This document shows positions 24,904-32,802 of a stretch of 64,000 nucleotides of DNA, in pieces. Origin of the DNA: Thermanaerothrix sp034436175 (GTDB taxonomy: Bacteria; Chloroflexota; Anaerolineae; Anaerolineales; Anaerolineaceae); NCBI GenBank assembly GCA_964427505.1, contig CAYRUO010000008.1:1-64000 (forward strand), read 5' to 3'. The number at the start of each line of letters is the position of its first letter. The first letter of the stretch is position 1. The notes under the pieces are model-generated. The model saw nothing but the letters and a program-made list of their open reading frames with translations, made no database searches and was not told the origin of the DNA. The position numbers were made by a program, and so were the translations under genes.

Positions 24904-26322
24904 GTGTCCGCATCACATCCTCGTTGGTACGATTACCTTCGTTACAATCTCTACTGGTTTGCTCTGACCACGCGTGGGCAAACTATCTCGCCGATTATCG
25001 TTCCCCTGTTGGTACAGCAATTTGTAGGCGAGGCAACCAAGGGTACCTATTTGGGCACGATACGTCTGTGGGCGTTAATGGTGGCCTTGTTGGTGCAGGC
25101 ACTGATGGGCATGCTCTCAGATCGGAGCACCCATCCATGGGGAAGGCGGCGCCCGTTTATTTTATTAGGGACGGTGGGGGAAGTGATTGCATTTATCTTG
25201 ATCGGTATCGCGGCGGGTTTACACGGGTTGGAGGGCTTTTGGGTGCTCTTTGGACTGTATATTTTCTCCATGATCAGTTCAAATGTCGCCCATGCGGCGA
25301 CACAAGGGTTGATCCCTGACCTGGTGCCCGAATCACTGCGGGGACGCTTTTCCGGGGTAAAGGCCTTTTTGGAGTTGCCTCTGCCTCTTATCTTTGTTTC
25401 TTTTGTTGTAGCACGTTTGATCGGCAACGGAAATTTGTGGGGGGGCATCGGTGCCGTCATTGGGGTTCTTGTGATATGTGCTGCGGTAACGATGACGATC
25501 CCCGAACAGCGCCTGACAATCCCTCCCTTTCCTCTGGATTGGCGTCCATTTTTGCGCTTGCTGCTGATGACGGCGTTATTCACGGCGATTATTCTGGGGG
25601 GTGGTGCAGCCATTCGCTGGGGAGTCACAGCCACCCAAACCATAGCATTGGAGTGGCGGCGCTGGCTAATAGGCGCCCTGGGTTTGTTGATGATCATGAT
25701 CGTGGTTGTGGTTGGCGTTCTGGGAAGTTTGCGAATAGGGCTGGGTCAAGATTGGAAATTAGCGCCGGGTTTCCCGTGGTGGGTGGTGAACCGTTTGTCC
25801 TATCTGGTAGGCTCAACCAATTTGGCCACTTTCCTCATTTACTATCTGCAAGAGCGGTTTGCGGAACTGCAAGGGGAGCGGGCGGCGGCACCGGCGGCCA
25901 GTATTGTGATGATGGTGGGGATTTTCGTTTTGCTTTCGACGCTCCCCAGCGGTTGGTTAAGCGACCGCTTTGGTAAGCATCCTATTCTACTGGTGGCGGG
26001 AAGCGTGGCGGCGCTGGGAGCAGGGATTGTGGTGTTGGCGCCTGATTTGACGTTGTTACGTGTTGCCGGTGCCATATTAGGCGCAGCAACCGGTCTGTTT
26101 TATGCGGCGAATTGGGCGCTGGGCACCGAAGTTGTGCCGGAAAAGCAGGCTGGGCGTTTCTTGGGGTTGTCTAACTTGGCCGGGGCGGGGGCTGGTGCCA
26201 TTGGGGCTTACATTGGAGGGCCGATTGCGGATGCTGTGGGTTACACCCCGTTGATGTTGATCTTCGGTCTTCTGTTTCTTTTCTCAAACCTCGCTCTGAT
26301 CGGTATCCCTAGGACTCGCTGA
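24904..26322 (+). CDS. MFS transporter (SLC45/GPH-like)
   Basis: A 472-residue membrane carrier with about 12 helices. The loop motif MGMLSDRSTHPWGRRRPFILLG between helices 2 and 3 resembles sugar-cation symporter and SLC45-type members of the major facilitator superfamily; the repeated motif SGWLSDRFGKHP is seen in the second half. The substrate is unknown. The start is a GTG preceded by GAGGTG. No metabolic gene is adjacent to suggest a cargo. Confidence 0.82.
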   Translation: MSASHPRWYDYLRYNLYWFALTTRGQTISPIIVPLLVQQFVGEATKGTYLGTIRLWALMVALLVQALMGMLSDRSTHPWGRRRPFILLGTVGEVIAFILIGIAAGLHGLEGFWVLFGLYIFSMISSNVAHAATQGLIPDLVPESLRGRFSGVKAFLELPLPLIFVSFVVARLIGNGNLWGGIGAVIGVLVICAAVTMTIPEQRLTIPPFPLDWRPFLRLLLMTALFTAIILGGGAAIRWGVTATQTIALEWRRWLIGALGLLMIMIVVVVGVLGSLRIGLGQDWKLAPGFPWWVVNRLSYLVGSTNLATFLIYYLQERFAELQGERAAAPAASIVMMVGIFVLLSTLPSGWLSDRFGKHPILLVAGSVAALGAGIVVLAPDLTLLRVAGAILGAATGLFYAANWALGTEVVPEKQAGRFLGLSNLAGAGAGAIGAYIGGPIADAVGYTPLMLIFGLLFLFSNLALIGIPRTR

Positions 26323-26411
26323 GATCATCCAATACCACAGATGTAACCTTTGAGGATTAAATGCATCAAAGTTATTAGGAAGTAAATTTTTTCGGTCATG
26401 GGAGGTAAACC

Positions 26412-26612
26412 ATGCGTGTAAATGAAGCCGGTTGGGATCGCATTGTGCGGGTCATTCTGGGCTTGGTCCTGCTCGTTCTAGGTTGGGGTGGTATTGTCGG
26501 TGGTGGTTGGGGCACAGCCTTTAAGATTTTGGGATTTGTGCCCTTGCTTACCGGGTTGGTGGGATGGTGCCCGCTGTATGCGCTTTTTAAGGTCCGCACC
26601 AACAAGGCTTAG
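26412..26612 (+). CDS. Small DUF2892 membrane protein
   Basis: A 66-residue protein with two hydrophobic helices and the C-terminal motif TGLVGWCPLYALFKV, typical of the DUF2892 (YgaP-like) family. An ideal GGAGG site lies before the ATG. A second DUF2892 segment is fused to thioredoxin in the next gene. The family is often found with sulfur or thiol-redox proteins; the conserved Trp-Cys-Pro is kept in this copy. Confidence 0.85.
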   Translation: MRVNEAGWDRIVRVILGLVLLVLGWGGIVGGGWGTAFKILGFVPLLTGLVGWCPLYALFKVRTNKA

Positions 26613-26640
26613 CATCTTCCGTTATTCTGAGTTTGCGTGG

Positions 26641-26675
26641 TTGGCTTGCCGGAGTCGCTACCGGCAAGCCAATTC
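26641..26675 (+). terminator. Strong hairpin between the DUF2892 genes
   Basis: Perfect 12-bp inverted repeat TTGGCTTGCCGG (26641-26652) and CCGGCAAGCCAA (26661-26672). The tail TTCGTGTGTTG has few T residues, so it could be a weak terminator or an mRNA-stability element. Confidence 0.5.
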
Positions 26676-26708
26676 GTGTGTTGTATTCGTTATATGAGGG
26701 ACATTGAA

Positions 26709-27233
26709 ATGAATCTTGAAGAATGGCAAAGCACGTTTAACCAATCATCTTTACCCCTCGTGGTTGAGTTTTGGGCGCCCTGGTGTGGGCCGTGTCGGGT
26801 TATGGCGCCTGCCTTTGAGCGGGTGGCACAAAAATATGCCGGCCAGGTGACGGTTGTGCGCATTAATGCCGATGATTCGCCGGAAGTGGTACAGGCCTTA
26901 GGAATTTTGGGTATTCCGACGGTGCTCGGTTTCAAAGATGGACGGGAGGTTTTTCGCCGGGTTGGTTTGCAATCGGAATCGGCTTTGAATCAATTGTTTG
27001 CGGCATTGGTGCAGGGACGAGTTGACGTTGGTAACTCGCTGGGAATGACCGAACGGCTGTTGCGCTTGGTCAGCGGAACGGCGCTTCTGGCTTGGGGATG
27101 GTTTAACGAATCGTCCGTTATTCTAATGGTTGTCGGCGCTGGGTTAATGTTTAGCGCGGTATATGACCGCTGTCCGGTTTGGCGGGCATTAACGACTTGG
27201 GTTAAAAGCCGATTACAGTCCCGAACGAGTTAA
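26709..27233 (+). CDS. Thioredoxin fused to a DUF2892 membrane domain
   Basis: A 174-residue protein. Residues 1-105 are a thioredoxin domain with an intact active site WCGPC (FWAPWCGPCRVMAPAF) and the cis-proline in GIPTV. Residues about 115-170 form a two-helix DUF2892-like domain with YDRCPVWRAL near its end, so the thioredoxin is probably held at the inner face of the membrane. The ATG at 26709 follows GAGGGA by seven bases. Pairing with the free DUF2892 gene upstream suggests a membrane thiol-redox role. Confidence 0.87.
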   Translation: MNLEEWQSTFNQSSLPLVVEFWAPWCGPCRVMAPAFERVAQKYAGQVTVVRINADDSPEVVQALGILGIPTVLGFKDGREVFRRVGLQSESALNQLFAALVQGRVDVGNSLGMTERLLRLVSGTALLAWGWFNESSVILMVVGAGLMFSAVYDRCPVWRALTTWVKSRLQSRTS

Positions 27234-27324
27234 TTTCTCTTGGGGCCGCCTCAATCTAATACCCCTTATGAAGTACGGTATTGGGGGATATTATGTTATT
27301 TTTTATCAAAATTATCACAAAATA

Positions 27325-27337
27325 GGTTAAAATAACC
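27325..27337. promoter_or_regulatory. Dyad upstream of the iron permease, DtxR/IdeR-like
   Basis: GGTTA-AAA-TAACC at 27325-27337, in the wider context TAGGTTAAAATAACCCT, resembles the iron-box of DtxR/IdeR regulators and overlaps a TAAAAT -10-like box (27328-27333). The site is followed by the FTR1 gene 70 bases downstream. Assignment is by similarity of pattern only. Confidence 0.4.
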
Positions 27338-27408
27338 CTGCGTGCATCGTTACCTTTGGGACATTATCTCAAGGGTAATGGCATAGATTCTGGTCGAGTG
27401 AGGAACCG

Positions 27409-28224
27409 ATGTTCGCTGCGTACTTATTAGCCTTGCGGGAAGGGCTTGAGGCCGCGTTGATTATTGGCATTCTCATGGGGGCATTGGCAAAATTCCAATT
27501 GTTATCCCTTAAGCGTTATGTTTGGTTGGGGTTAGTCTCGGCGATAACGGCAAGTCTGCTGGTTGTGTGGGGGTTGGACGTGGTGGGCGTGGCATTAGAG
27601 GGTCAGGCCGAGACCATATTTGAAGGGGTGATGATGACCCTGGCCGCGATTCTGTTAACTTGGATGATTTTTTGGTTGCGTCGTCAAAGCAGGACGATTC
27701 GCCAGGAACTGGAATATGAGGTACGTGTGGAAACACAACGCCGTGGTACCTGGGGGCTTTTCCTGGTAGCCTTTACGGCTGTAGGACGCGAAGGTCTGGA
27801 ATTGGCAATCTTTTTGTCGGCAACGCGCTTTACGGCTGGCGCATTACCCACTTGGGGTGGGGCGCTGCTGGGTTTAGCGACGGCCGTTTTTCTAGGATGG
27901 GTCATTTTCACTACGACGTATCGTCTTGATCTCAAACGCTTCTTTCAAGTCAGTAACATAGCGCTACTTCTATTCGCGGCGGGATTGGTAGCCCACGGAA
28001 TCCATGAGTTTAACGAGATTGGCTGGATACCTACTTTAGTGGCTCCCATATGGGATCTGACTCACTATTTGCCTGAAGACACGTTTGTGGGCCAAATATT
28101 GGCAACTCTGTTCGGCTACAACGCTAATCCTTCTTTGACCGAAGTGATGGCTTACCTGGTTTATCTGTTGGGAGTTGGGGTCCTGCTACTTCCCAAACCT
28201 TCCTGGCGGGTTGTTCGGACCTGA
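27409..28224 (+). CDS. FTR1-family iron permease
   Basis: A 271-residue inner-membrane protein of about seven helices. It carries two REGLE motifs (REGLEA at residues 10-15 and GREGLEL near 123), the iron-transport signature of FTR1/EfeU permeases. EfeU works with the periplasmic EfeO and the peroxidase EfeB, but neither is adjacent; stand-alone FTR1 genes are known in other bacteria. A possible iron-regulator dyad lies upstream and a strong terminator follows, so this is a single-gene unit. Confidence 0.9.
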   Translation: MFAAYLLALREGLEAALIIGILMGALAKFQLLSLKRYVWLGLVSAITASLLVVWGLDVVGVALEGQAETIFEGVMMTLAAILLTWMIFWLRRQSRTIRQELEYEVRVETQRRGTWGLFLVAFTAVGREGLELAIFLSATRFTAGALPTWGGALLGLATAVFLGWVIFTTTYRLDLKRFFQVSNIALLLFAAGLVAHGIHEFNEIGWIPTLVAPIWDLTHYLPEDTFVGQILATLFGYNANPSLTEVMAYLVYLLGVGVLLLPKPSWRVVRT

Positions 28225-28267
28225 TCAATCTCATTTAGTTTTTTTCATCTTTTCTGCCGCACCTCTC

Positions 28268-28297
28268 CCGCACCTCTAATGCAGAGGTGCGGTTTTT
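28268..28297 (+). terminator. Terminator of the iron permease gene
   Basis: CCGCACCTCT (28268-28277), loop AATGC, AGAGGTGCGG (28283-28292) and TTTTT. The left arm is present twice in a row (also 28257-28266). Confidence 0.88.
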
Positions 28298-28369
28298 CTA
28301 GGGGAAAATAGGTATGGCTACGGTAGAATAGGCCGTAAGAATGACTCGATGTAAAATCGGTGCTCGGTT

Positions 28370-29533
28370 ATGGATGCAGATGTGATTGTCGTTGGTGCGG
28401 GACCGGCGGGGGCTTTGTGTGCCTATCTACTTTCTCACGCCGGAGCCAAGGTGATCCTGCTGGAGAAGTCCGTGCTTCCACGTTATAAGCCCTGTGGAGG
28501 CGGGTTAACCCTTCGGGCGCTTAAATATCTGCCGTGGGATCCTTCAAACGTAATCAGGGTTTATGCAGTCGGGGGAGAACTTACCTGGGAGGGTCGGCTT
28601 ATCTTGAAGAAAAACCGCGCGCCGTTTGTTGCGGCTATGGTGAGGCGTGACCACTTTGATGCCTGGTTAGTGGCTAAGGCGCAAGAGGCGGGGGCTACTC
28701 TAATGGATGCGACGCCGGTGTTGGGCGTTGAGGAATTGGACAACAGGGTTCAGGTTGAGACCCCGGGCAGGATATTTCGGGCTGCCTACTTGGTGGGGGC
28801 GGATGGCGTGAACAGCATCGTTGCGCGTCACTTTCCGAATTTCCGGCGCGCAACCGGCGTGGCGTTAGAAGCCGAGATAGACGTGCCATCTGCTGAGTTG
28901 GAGGCACAAGGATGTTATCTGACGTTTGATTTCGGAATTTTGCCCCATGGATATGGATGGATTTTTCCCAAAGGGGATCACCTTTCGGTGGGGGTGTTTG
29001 CCGCGCATGAGGGACGAATTCCCGACTTAAAGGCTTACCTCATGCGTTTTATGGCGTGCTATCCTCATCTGGTCAAAGGACAGGTGCGTCTCTTGCGAGG
29101 ACACCGCATCCCTTTGGGAGGTCAAAGGCAACCCTTGCATACCCGACGGATGCTTTTGGTGGGAGATGCCGCGAACCTGGCCGATGCGTTCTTGGGCGAG
29201 GGCATCTCTTATGCATTGTGGAGCGCACACTTAGCCTCGCAGGCGATATGGGCTTGTTTAACCGATCCTCAGGTCGGTTTAGCCACCTATACAGGGAAAG
29301 TGCAAAAAACTTTAGGGCGGGAGTTGCGTTTTGCGGCGCGCTTGGGGCAATGGGTGTATTCCCATCCTAAACAAGCAGCAATGATCTTGGCGACGAGCCC
29401 TAAACTGCAAGCCTTGTGGCTGGATACGCTGACCGCACGCCAGTCCTTTGCGCATCTGGTCTCAACATTACCTCTCTACCTACCCATCATGACGGTTCAA
29501 TATTTACAAAATAAGCCCTATCGGCAGTGGTGA
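28370..29533 (+). CDS. Geranylgeranyl-reductase-family flavoprotein
   Basis: A 387-residue FAD enzyme. It begins with a dinucleotide-binding fold DVIVVGAGPAGALCAYLL, then RYKPCGGGLTLRAL, the family's characteristic Cys-Gly-Gly-Gly loop, and later GDAANLADAFLGEGI which closes the FAD site. Family members saturate prenyl chains of chlorophyll, archaeal lipids or menaquinone (MenJ). Here it lies two genes before the nuo operon, so I infer a role in reducing the menaquinone tail, but pigment or lipid substrates cannot be excluded. Confidence 0.88.
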   Translation: MDADVIVVGAGPAGALCAYLLSHAGAKVILLEKSVLPRYKPCGGGLTLRALKYLPWDPSNVIRVYAVGGELTWEGRLILKKNRAPFVAAMVRRDHFDAWLVAKAQEAGATLMDATPVLGVEELDNRVQVETPGRIFRAAYLVGADGVNSIVARHFPNFRRATGVALEAEIDVPSAELEAQGCYLTFDFGILPHGYGWIFPKGDHLSVGVFAAHEGRIPDLKAYLMRFMACYPHLVKGQVRLLRGHRIPLGGQRQPLHTRRMLLVGDAANLADAFLGEGISYALWSAHLASQAIWACLTDPQVGLATYTGKVQKTLGRELRFAARLGQWVYSHPKQAAMILATSPKLQALWLDTLTARQSFAHLVSTLPLYLPIMTVQYLQNKPYRQW

Positions 29534-29540
29534 AAGAAAG

Positions 29541-30191
29541 ATGCGAAGGTTGATTTATACAGGCTCACAATTGGGATTGATCATCATAGGGGGGCTTCTG
29601 TTGGGACTGGCCTGGTGGCCTTCTCGTACTACTCAGACCATTTTGCATCTCAATTTGGCATGGTTATCAGAACAACCGGAGAGTGAAGAAATCCATCGCT
29701 TTGCTAAAGTGCTTGGCGATGGACAGGTGATATTACATTGGCCTCAGCGCTTGCGACCCGGAGAGTGGGGAAAAATCTCATTAAGTTGGAGACCAGGTGT
29801 CGCAACTCCCTCCCCGAGCCATCAAGACACGTCTCCCTTGCGTTCGATATTAGCCGCGCGGTTGGAGGTAAATGGAGGACACGTTGAGCCGGTGGGTGTT
29901 TGGCGTGAGGTCGTTGATCTGCGCAAAGCACTCACCCTGACCTGGCGAATTGTAGGTCAGACAAACCAACCCCTTCAAGGAACGCTTTGGATGTATATTC
30001 ACCCTTCGTCGGTAGGGGACAGCAGTGATGTGGATTTACCTATTCTGGCCTGGCCGTTTACCATTACTGTAGCATATCCTTTGGGAATACCCGGATGGGT
30101 TTGGGGCGGGCTGGGTGGCTTAGCGTGGATAATTGCTTGGGTGTGGCGAAGCCGGTGGATGAAGCGTTTACCCCACGCTAGAAAATTGTGA
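29541..30191 (+). CDS. Bitopic membrane protein of unknown function
   Basis: A 216-residue protein I do not recognise. A hydrophobic helix near the N-terminus (about 10-28) is followed by an extracytoplasmic domain of about 150 residues with many Trp and beta-strand-like stretches, then a second helix (about 182-203) and a basic tail RSRWMKRLPHARKL. The topology places both ends in the cytoplasm. It starts seven bases after the flavoprotein gene and is probably co-transcribed with it, so it may be linked to the same pathway. Confidence 0.7.
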   Translation: MRRLIYTGSQLGLIIIGGLLLGLAWWPSRTTQTILHLNLAWLSEQPESEEIHRFAKVLGDGQVILHWPQRLRPGEWGKISLSWRPGVATPSPSHQDTSPLRSILAARLEVNGGHVEPVGVWREVVDLRKALTLTWRIVGQTNQPLQGTLWMYIHPSSVGDSSDVDLPILAWPFTITVAYPLGIPGWVWGGLGGLAWIIAWVWRSRWMKRLPHARKL

Positions 30192-30227
30192 AAAATCGCA
30201 CTATTTGGATAACCACACTCATGTTGC

Positions 30228-30256
30228 TTTACAAGATAGCAACCCATTGATAGAAT
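30228..30256 (+). promoter_or_regulatory. Promoter of the nuo operon, with overlapping dyad
   Basis: TTTACA (30228-30233), a 17-base spacer and TAGAAT (30251-30256). A dyad GTTGCT (30223-30228) and AGCAAC (30238-30243) overlaps the -35 box and is a candidate operator. Confidence 0.6.
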
Positions 30257-30325
30257 TGAAATCACAGGCGGGGATGTATAAGTTCCTGCCAAGATAGAAG
30301 AATCCTGACATCCATGAGGCATGAC

Positions 30326-30682
30326 ATGTTAAGCACATGGTTATATGTTGGAATTTTTACCCTGGTAGCGGTTGCTTTGCCTGCCATCGCTATTTTCTTA
30401 GCCAGTTTACTGGCACCCAAGAAGCCTAATCCCATCAAAGAAGCCACCTATGAGTGTGGTGTTGAAACCGTTGGACCAACATGGACGCAGTTGCGTGTGC
30501 AGTATTATCTATTTGCCCTGGTTTTTCTAATTTTTGACGTAGAGTCGGTGCTTCTTTATCCCTGGGCGGTAGCGTATCAACAGCTACCGCTTTTCGCGAT
30601 TGTCGAAGCCATCATTTTCTTGGCCATTCTTCTGGGTGGCCTTTTTTATGCCTGGCGCAAGGGGGCTCTCAACTGGCAGTGA
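30326..30682 (+). CDS. nuoA: NADH-quinone oxidoreductase subunit A
   Basis: A 118-residue membrane subunit of complex I with three helices. The family motif ATYECGVETVG is present and ends in YYLFALVFLIFDVESVLLYPW. The ATG at 30326 has GAGG six bases upstream; ATG 30314 is an alternative. In most genomes nuoA is followed by nuoB, C and D; here nuoH comes next. Confidence 0.95.
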   Translation: MLSTWLYVGIFTLVAVALPAIAIFLASLLAPKKPNPIKEATYECGVETVGPTWTQLRVQYYLFALVFLIFDVESVLLYPWAVAYQQLPLFAIVEAIIFLAILLGGLFYAWRKGALNWQ

Positions 30683-30715
30683 GGCCTTGATCGAAGTTTT
30701 TACACGGGAGGGGTA

Positions 30716-31945
30716 ATGACCGCGTTTTGGCAGGATCCGATCACGTTTTTGCGCTTGTGGCTGGAAAACCTTTTGCTCTCGTGGGGTGTGTCAGAGGGAT
30801 GGGTGCTGTTGGTTCGTTATGCGGTAGGGGCTATATTGCTTGCAACGGCAGCCCTGTTGTTCGTTATCTTACAACTGTGGTTAGAGCGAAAATTGATTGG
30901 ACGGCTACAGGATCGTCTGGGCCCGAACCGGGTTGGACCATGGGGATTGCTTCAGCCCATTGCAGATGTGCTCAAAATCTTTACCAAAGAACACATCACA
31001 CCGGCAGGTGCAGATCGGGTGCCCTTTAACCTAGCGCCAGTGCTTTCGGTGGCAGCGGCACTCATGGTTTGGGCGGTGATCCCCTTCTCGGCGACAGTGT
31101 TTGGGGCCGATCTCAATGTGGGCATTTTGTATCTCTTGGCCGTTGGCGCGGTGGGGGAAATTGCTATTATCTTAGCCGGTTGGGGTTCGAATAATAAATA
31201 TGCCCTTTTAGGGGCATTGCGCACGGTAGCCCAATTGATCTCTTACAGCGTGCCAATGACGCTGTCGGCGCTGGTTCCGGTTATGTTCAGCGGAAGCCTC
31301 AACTTGAATGCCATTACGCGGGCGCAAGAGGTATGGTTTATCGTCCTTGCCCCCTTGCCAGCGCTGATCTTCTTTGTTGCCTCGGTGGCTGAGGTGGGGC
31401 GTGCTCCCTTTGACTTGCCCGAAGCCGAATCCGAACTGGTGGCCGGATACAGCGTGGAGTATTCAGGTTTGAAATTCGGTTTCTTCTACGTGGCCGAGTT
31501 CTTGAAAGCATTTACAGTTTCGCTGATCTTCGCGGTGTTGTTTCTAGGTGGATGGCGTGGTCCGGGCGTAGAGGCATACCCGGTGCTTGGGTTTGTGTAT
31601 TTATTCCTCAAAAGCGGTGTGGTATACCTATTGATGATCCTCTTCCGCGGGACATTGCCGCGCTTCCGTATTGACCAGGTGATGGATTTGAATTGGAAGG
31701 TCTTTACCCCGTTGGCCCTAATCCTTTTAATGGTCATCGCACTGGTGGACTACTTCTTGCGGGGGGGATTGCCTTTGGTACGGGTTCTAGTGTTATTGGG
31801 TGTCAATACCTTAGCCTACATTGTTTTAGACCGCTTATTATCCTCGCGTGAGCGTGTGCGCCGCCAGCCGGTTGCTCAACCGGTGCGCCCGGTAGCACGG
31901 CCCGAGAATCTGATCAATCCGACCGAAACAGGGGTGGCTTCATGA
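30716..31945 (+). CDS. nuoH: NADH-quinone oxidoreductase subunit H
   Basis: A 409-residue subunit that joins the peripheral and membrane arms of complex I and forms part of the quinone site. Visible signatures include GPNRVGPWGLLQPIADVLK and PFDLPEAESELVAGY. It is longer than the usual 320-350 residues owing to a Pro/Arg/Gln-rich tail (from about residue 375). It follows nuoA by 33 bases with a GGGAGGGG ribosome site and overlaps nuoJ by four bases. Confidence 0.95.
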   Translation: MTAFWQDPITFLRLWLENLLLSWGVSEGWVLLVRYAVGAILLATAALLFVILQLWLERKLIGRLQDRLGPNRVGPWGLLQPIADVLKIFTKEHITPAGADRVPFNLAPVLSVAAALMVWAVIPFSATVFGADLNVGILYLLAVGAVGEIAIILAGWGSNNKYALLGALRTVAQLISYSVPMTLSALVPVMFSGSLNLNAITRAQEVWFIVLAPLPALIFFVASVAEVGRAPFDLPEAESELVAGYSVEYSGLKFGFFYVAEFLKAFTVSLIFAVLFLGGWRGPGVEAYPVLGFVYLFLKSGVVYLLMILFRGTLPRFRIDQVMDLNWKVFTPLALILLMVIALVDYFLRGGLPLVRVLVLLGVNTLAYIVLDRLLSSRERVRRQPVAQPVRPVARPENLINPTETGVAS

Positions 31946-32460
31946 ATGTCTTGCAATGGGTTTTTGTTGTCACCGCTTTCCTGACCGTGGGAGCGGCGGT
32001 GATGATGGTGCTTTCGCGCCGCATGATGCACGCAGCCTTGTGGTTGGCGGTGGCTCTGTTGGGGGTTGGGGTGATTTTCATCACCTTGGAAGCCAGTTTC
32101 TTTGCCATCGTCCAACTTCTGGTTTACATTGGGGCGATTTTGATTTTGATTGTTTTTGCGATTATGTTGACGCAGCGAACGGATGAGAGCGGGCCTCGCC
32201 TAAACGCATATGCCTGGGCTGCCGCAGGTGTGGCCGCGTTGATCGGGGCTATTCTTACATTTTCCATGGCCGGCTGGATGCTCGGGAATACGGGATTGCA
32301 AGAGTTAGGTCCAGCGTTTGACGCCATCTTGCCCTTAGGGCAGGCACTGGTAGATACAGAAGGGTTTGCGGTGCCCTTTGAAGTGGCTTCGGTGTTGTTG
32401 CTGGCTGCGCTGATCGGAGCAATTTATATTGCCTTTGAACGGAAAGGGGAACGCTCATGA
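31942..32460 (+). CDS. nuoJ: NADH-quinone oxidoreductase subunit J
   Basis: A 172-residue integral membrane subunit of complex I. The conserved region FFAIVQLLVYIGAILILIVF with the proposed proton-path residues is visible. It overlaps nuoH and nuoK by four bases each (ATGA), so the three are translationally coupled. The length is typical. Confidence 0.93.
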   Translation: MNVLQWVFVVTAFLTVGAAVMMVLSRRMMHAALWLAVALLGVGVIFITLEASFFAIVQLLVYIGAILILIVFAIMLTQRTDESGPRLNAYAWAAAGVAALIGAILTFSMAGWMLGNTGLQELGPAFDAILPLGQALVDTEGFAVPFEVASVLLLAALIGAIYIAFERKGERS

Positions 32461-32777
32461 TCCCACTTACCTGGTACCTCATTTTATCTGCGGTTTTATT
32501 TAGCATCGGTTTATTTGCGGTATTGGCGCGCCGACATGCCATTGCCATTTTGATGGGAGTTGAACTGATGCTTAACGCTGTCAATATTAATCTTTTGGCT
32601 TTTTGGCATTATTGGTCGCAAGTGCGGGGGGCGCCTCAAGTGAATGGAATGGTCTTCGCGGCGATGGTGTTTGTGCTGGCCGCTGCCGAGACAGCAGTTG
32701 CTCTAGCATTGATCATCTCGGCTTATCGCCGCCACCATACTGTAGTGGTAGATGAGATGACCTTGCTCAAAGGTTAA
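32457..32777 (+). CDS. nuoK: NADH-quinone oxidoreductase subunit K
   Basis: A 106-residue three-helix subunit. The two conserved acidic residues used in proton transfer lie in LMGVELMLNAVNINLL (Glu) and VFVLAAAETAVALALI (Glu). The size is normal and no extra segment is seen. It begins inside the nuoJ stop and is followed by nuoL after 25 bases. Confidence 0.93.
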   Translation: MIPLTWYLILSAVLFSIGLFAVLARRHAIAILMGVELMLNAVNINLLAFWHYWSQVRGAPQVNGMVFAAMVFVLAAAETAVALALIISAYRRHHTVVVDEMTLLKG

Positions 32778-32802
32778 ATCCAAGGACAGAAGGGAAAGCA
32801 GT

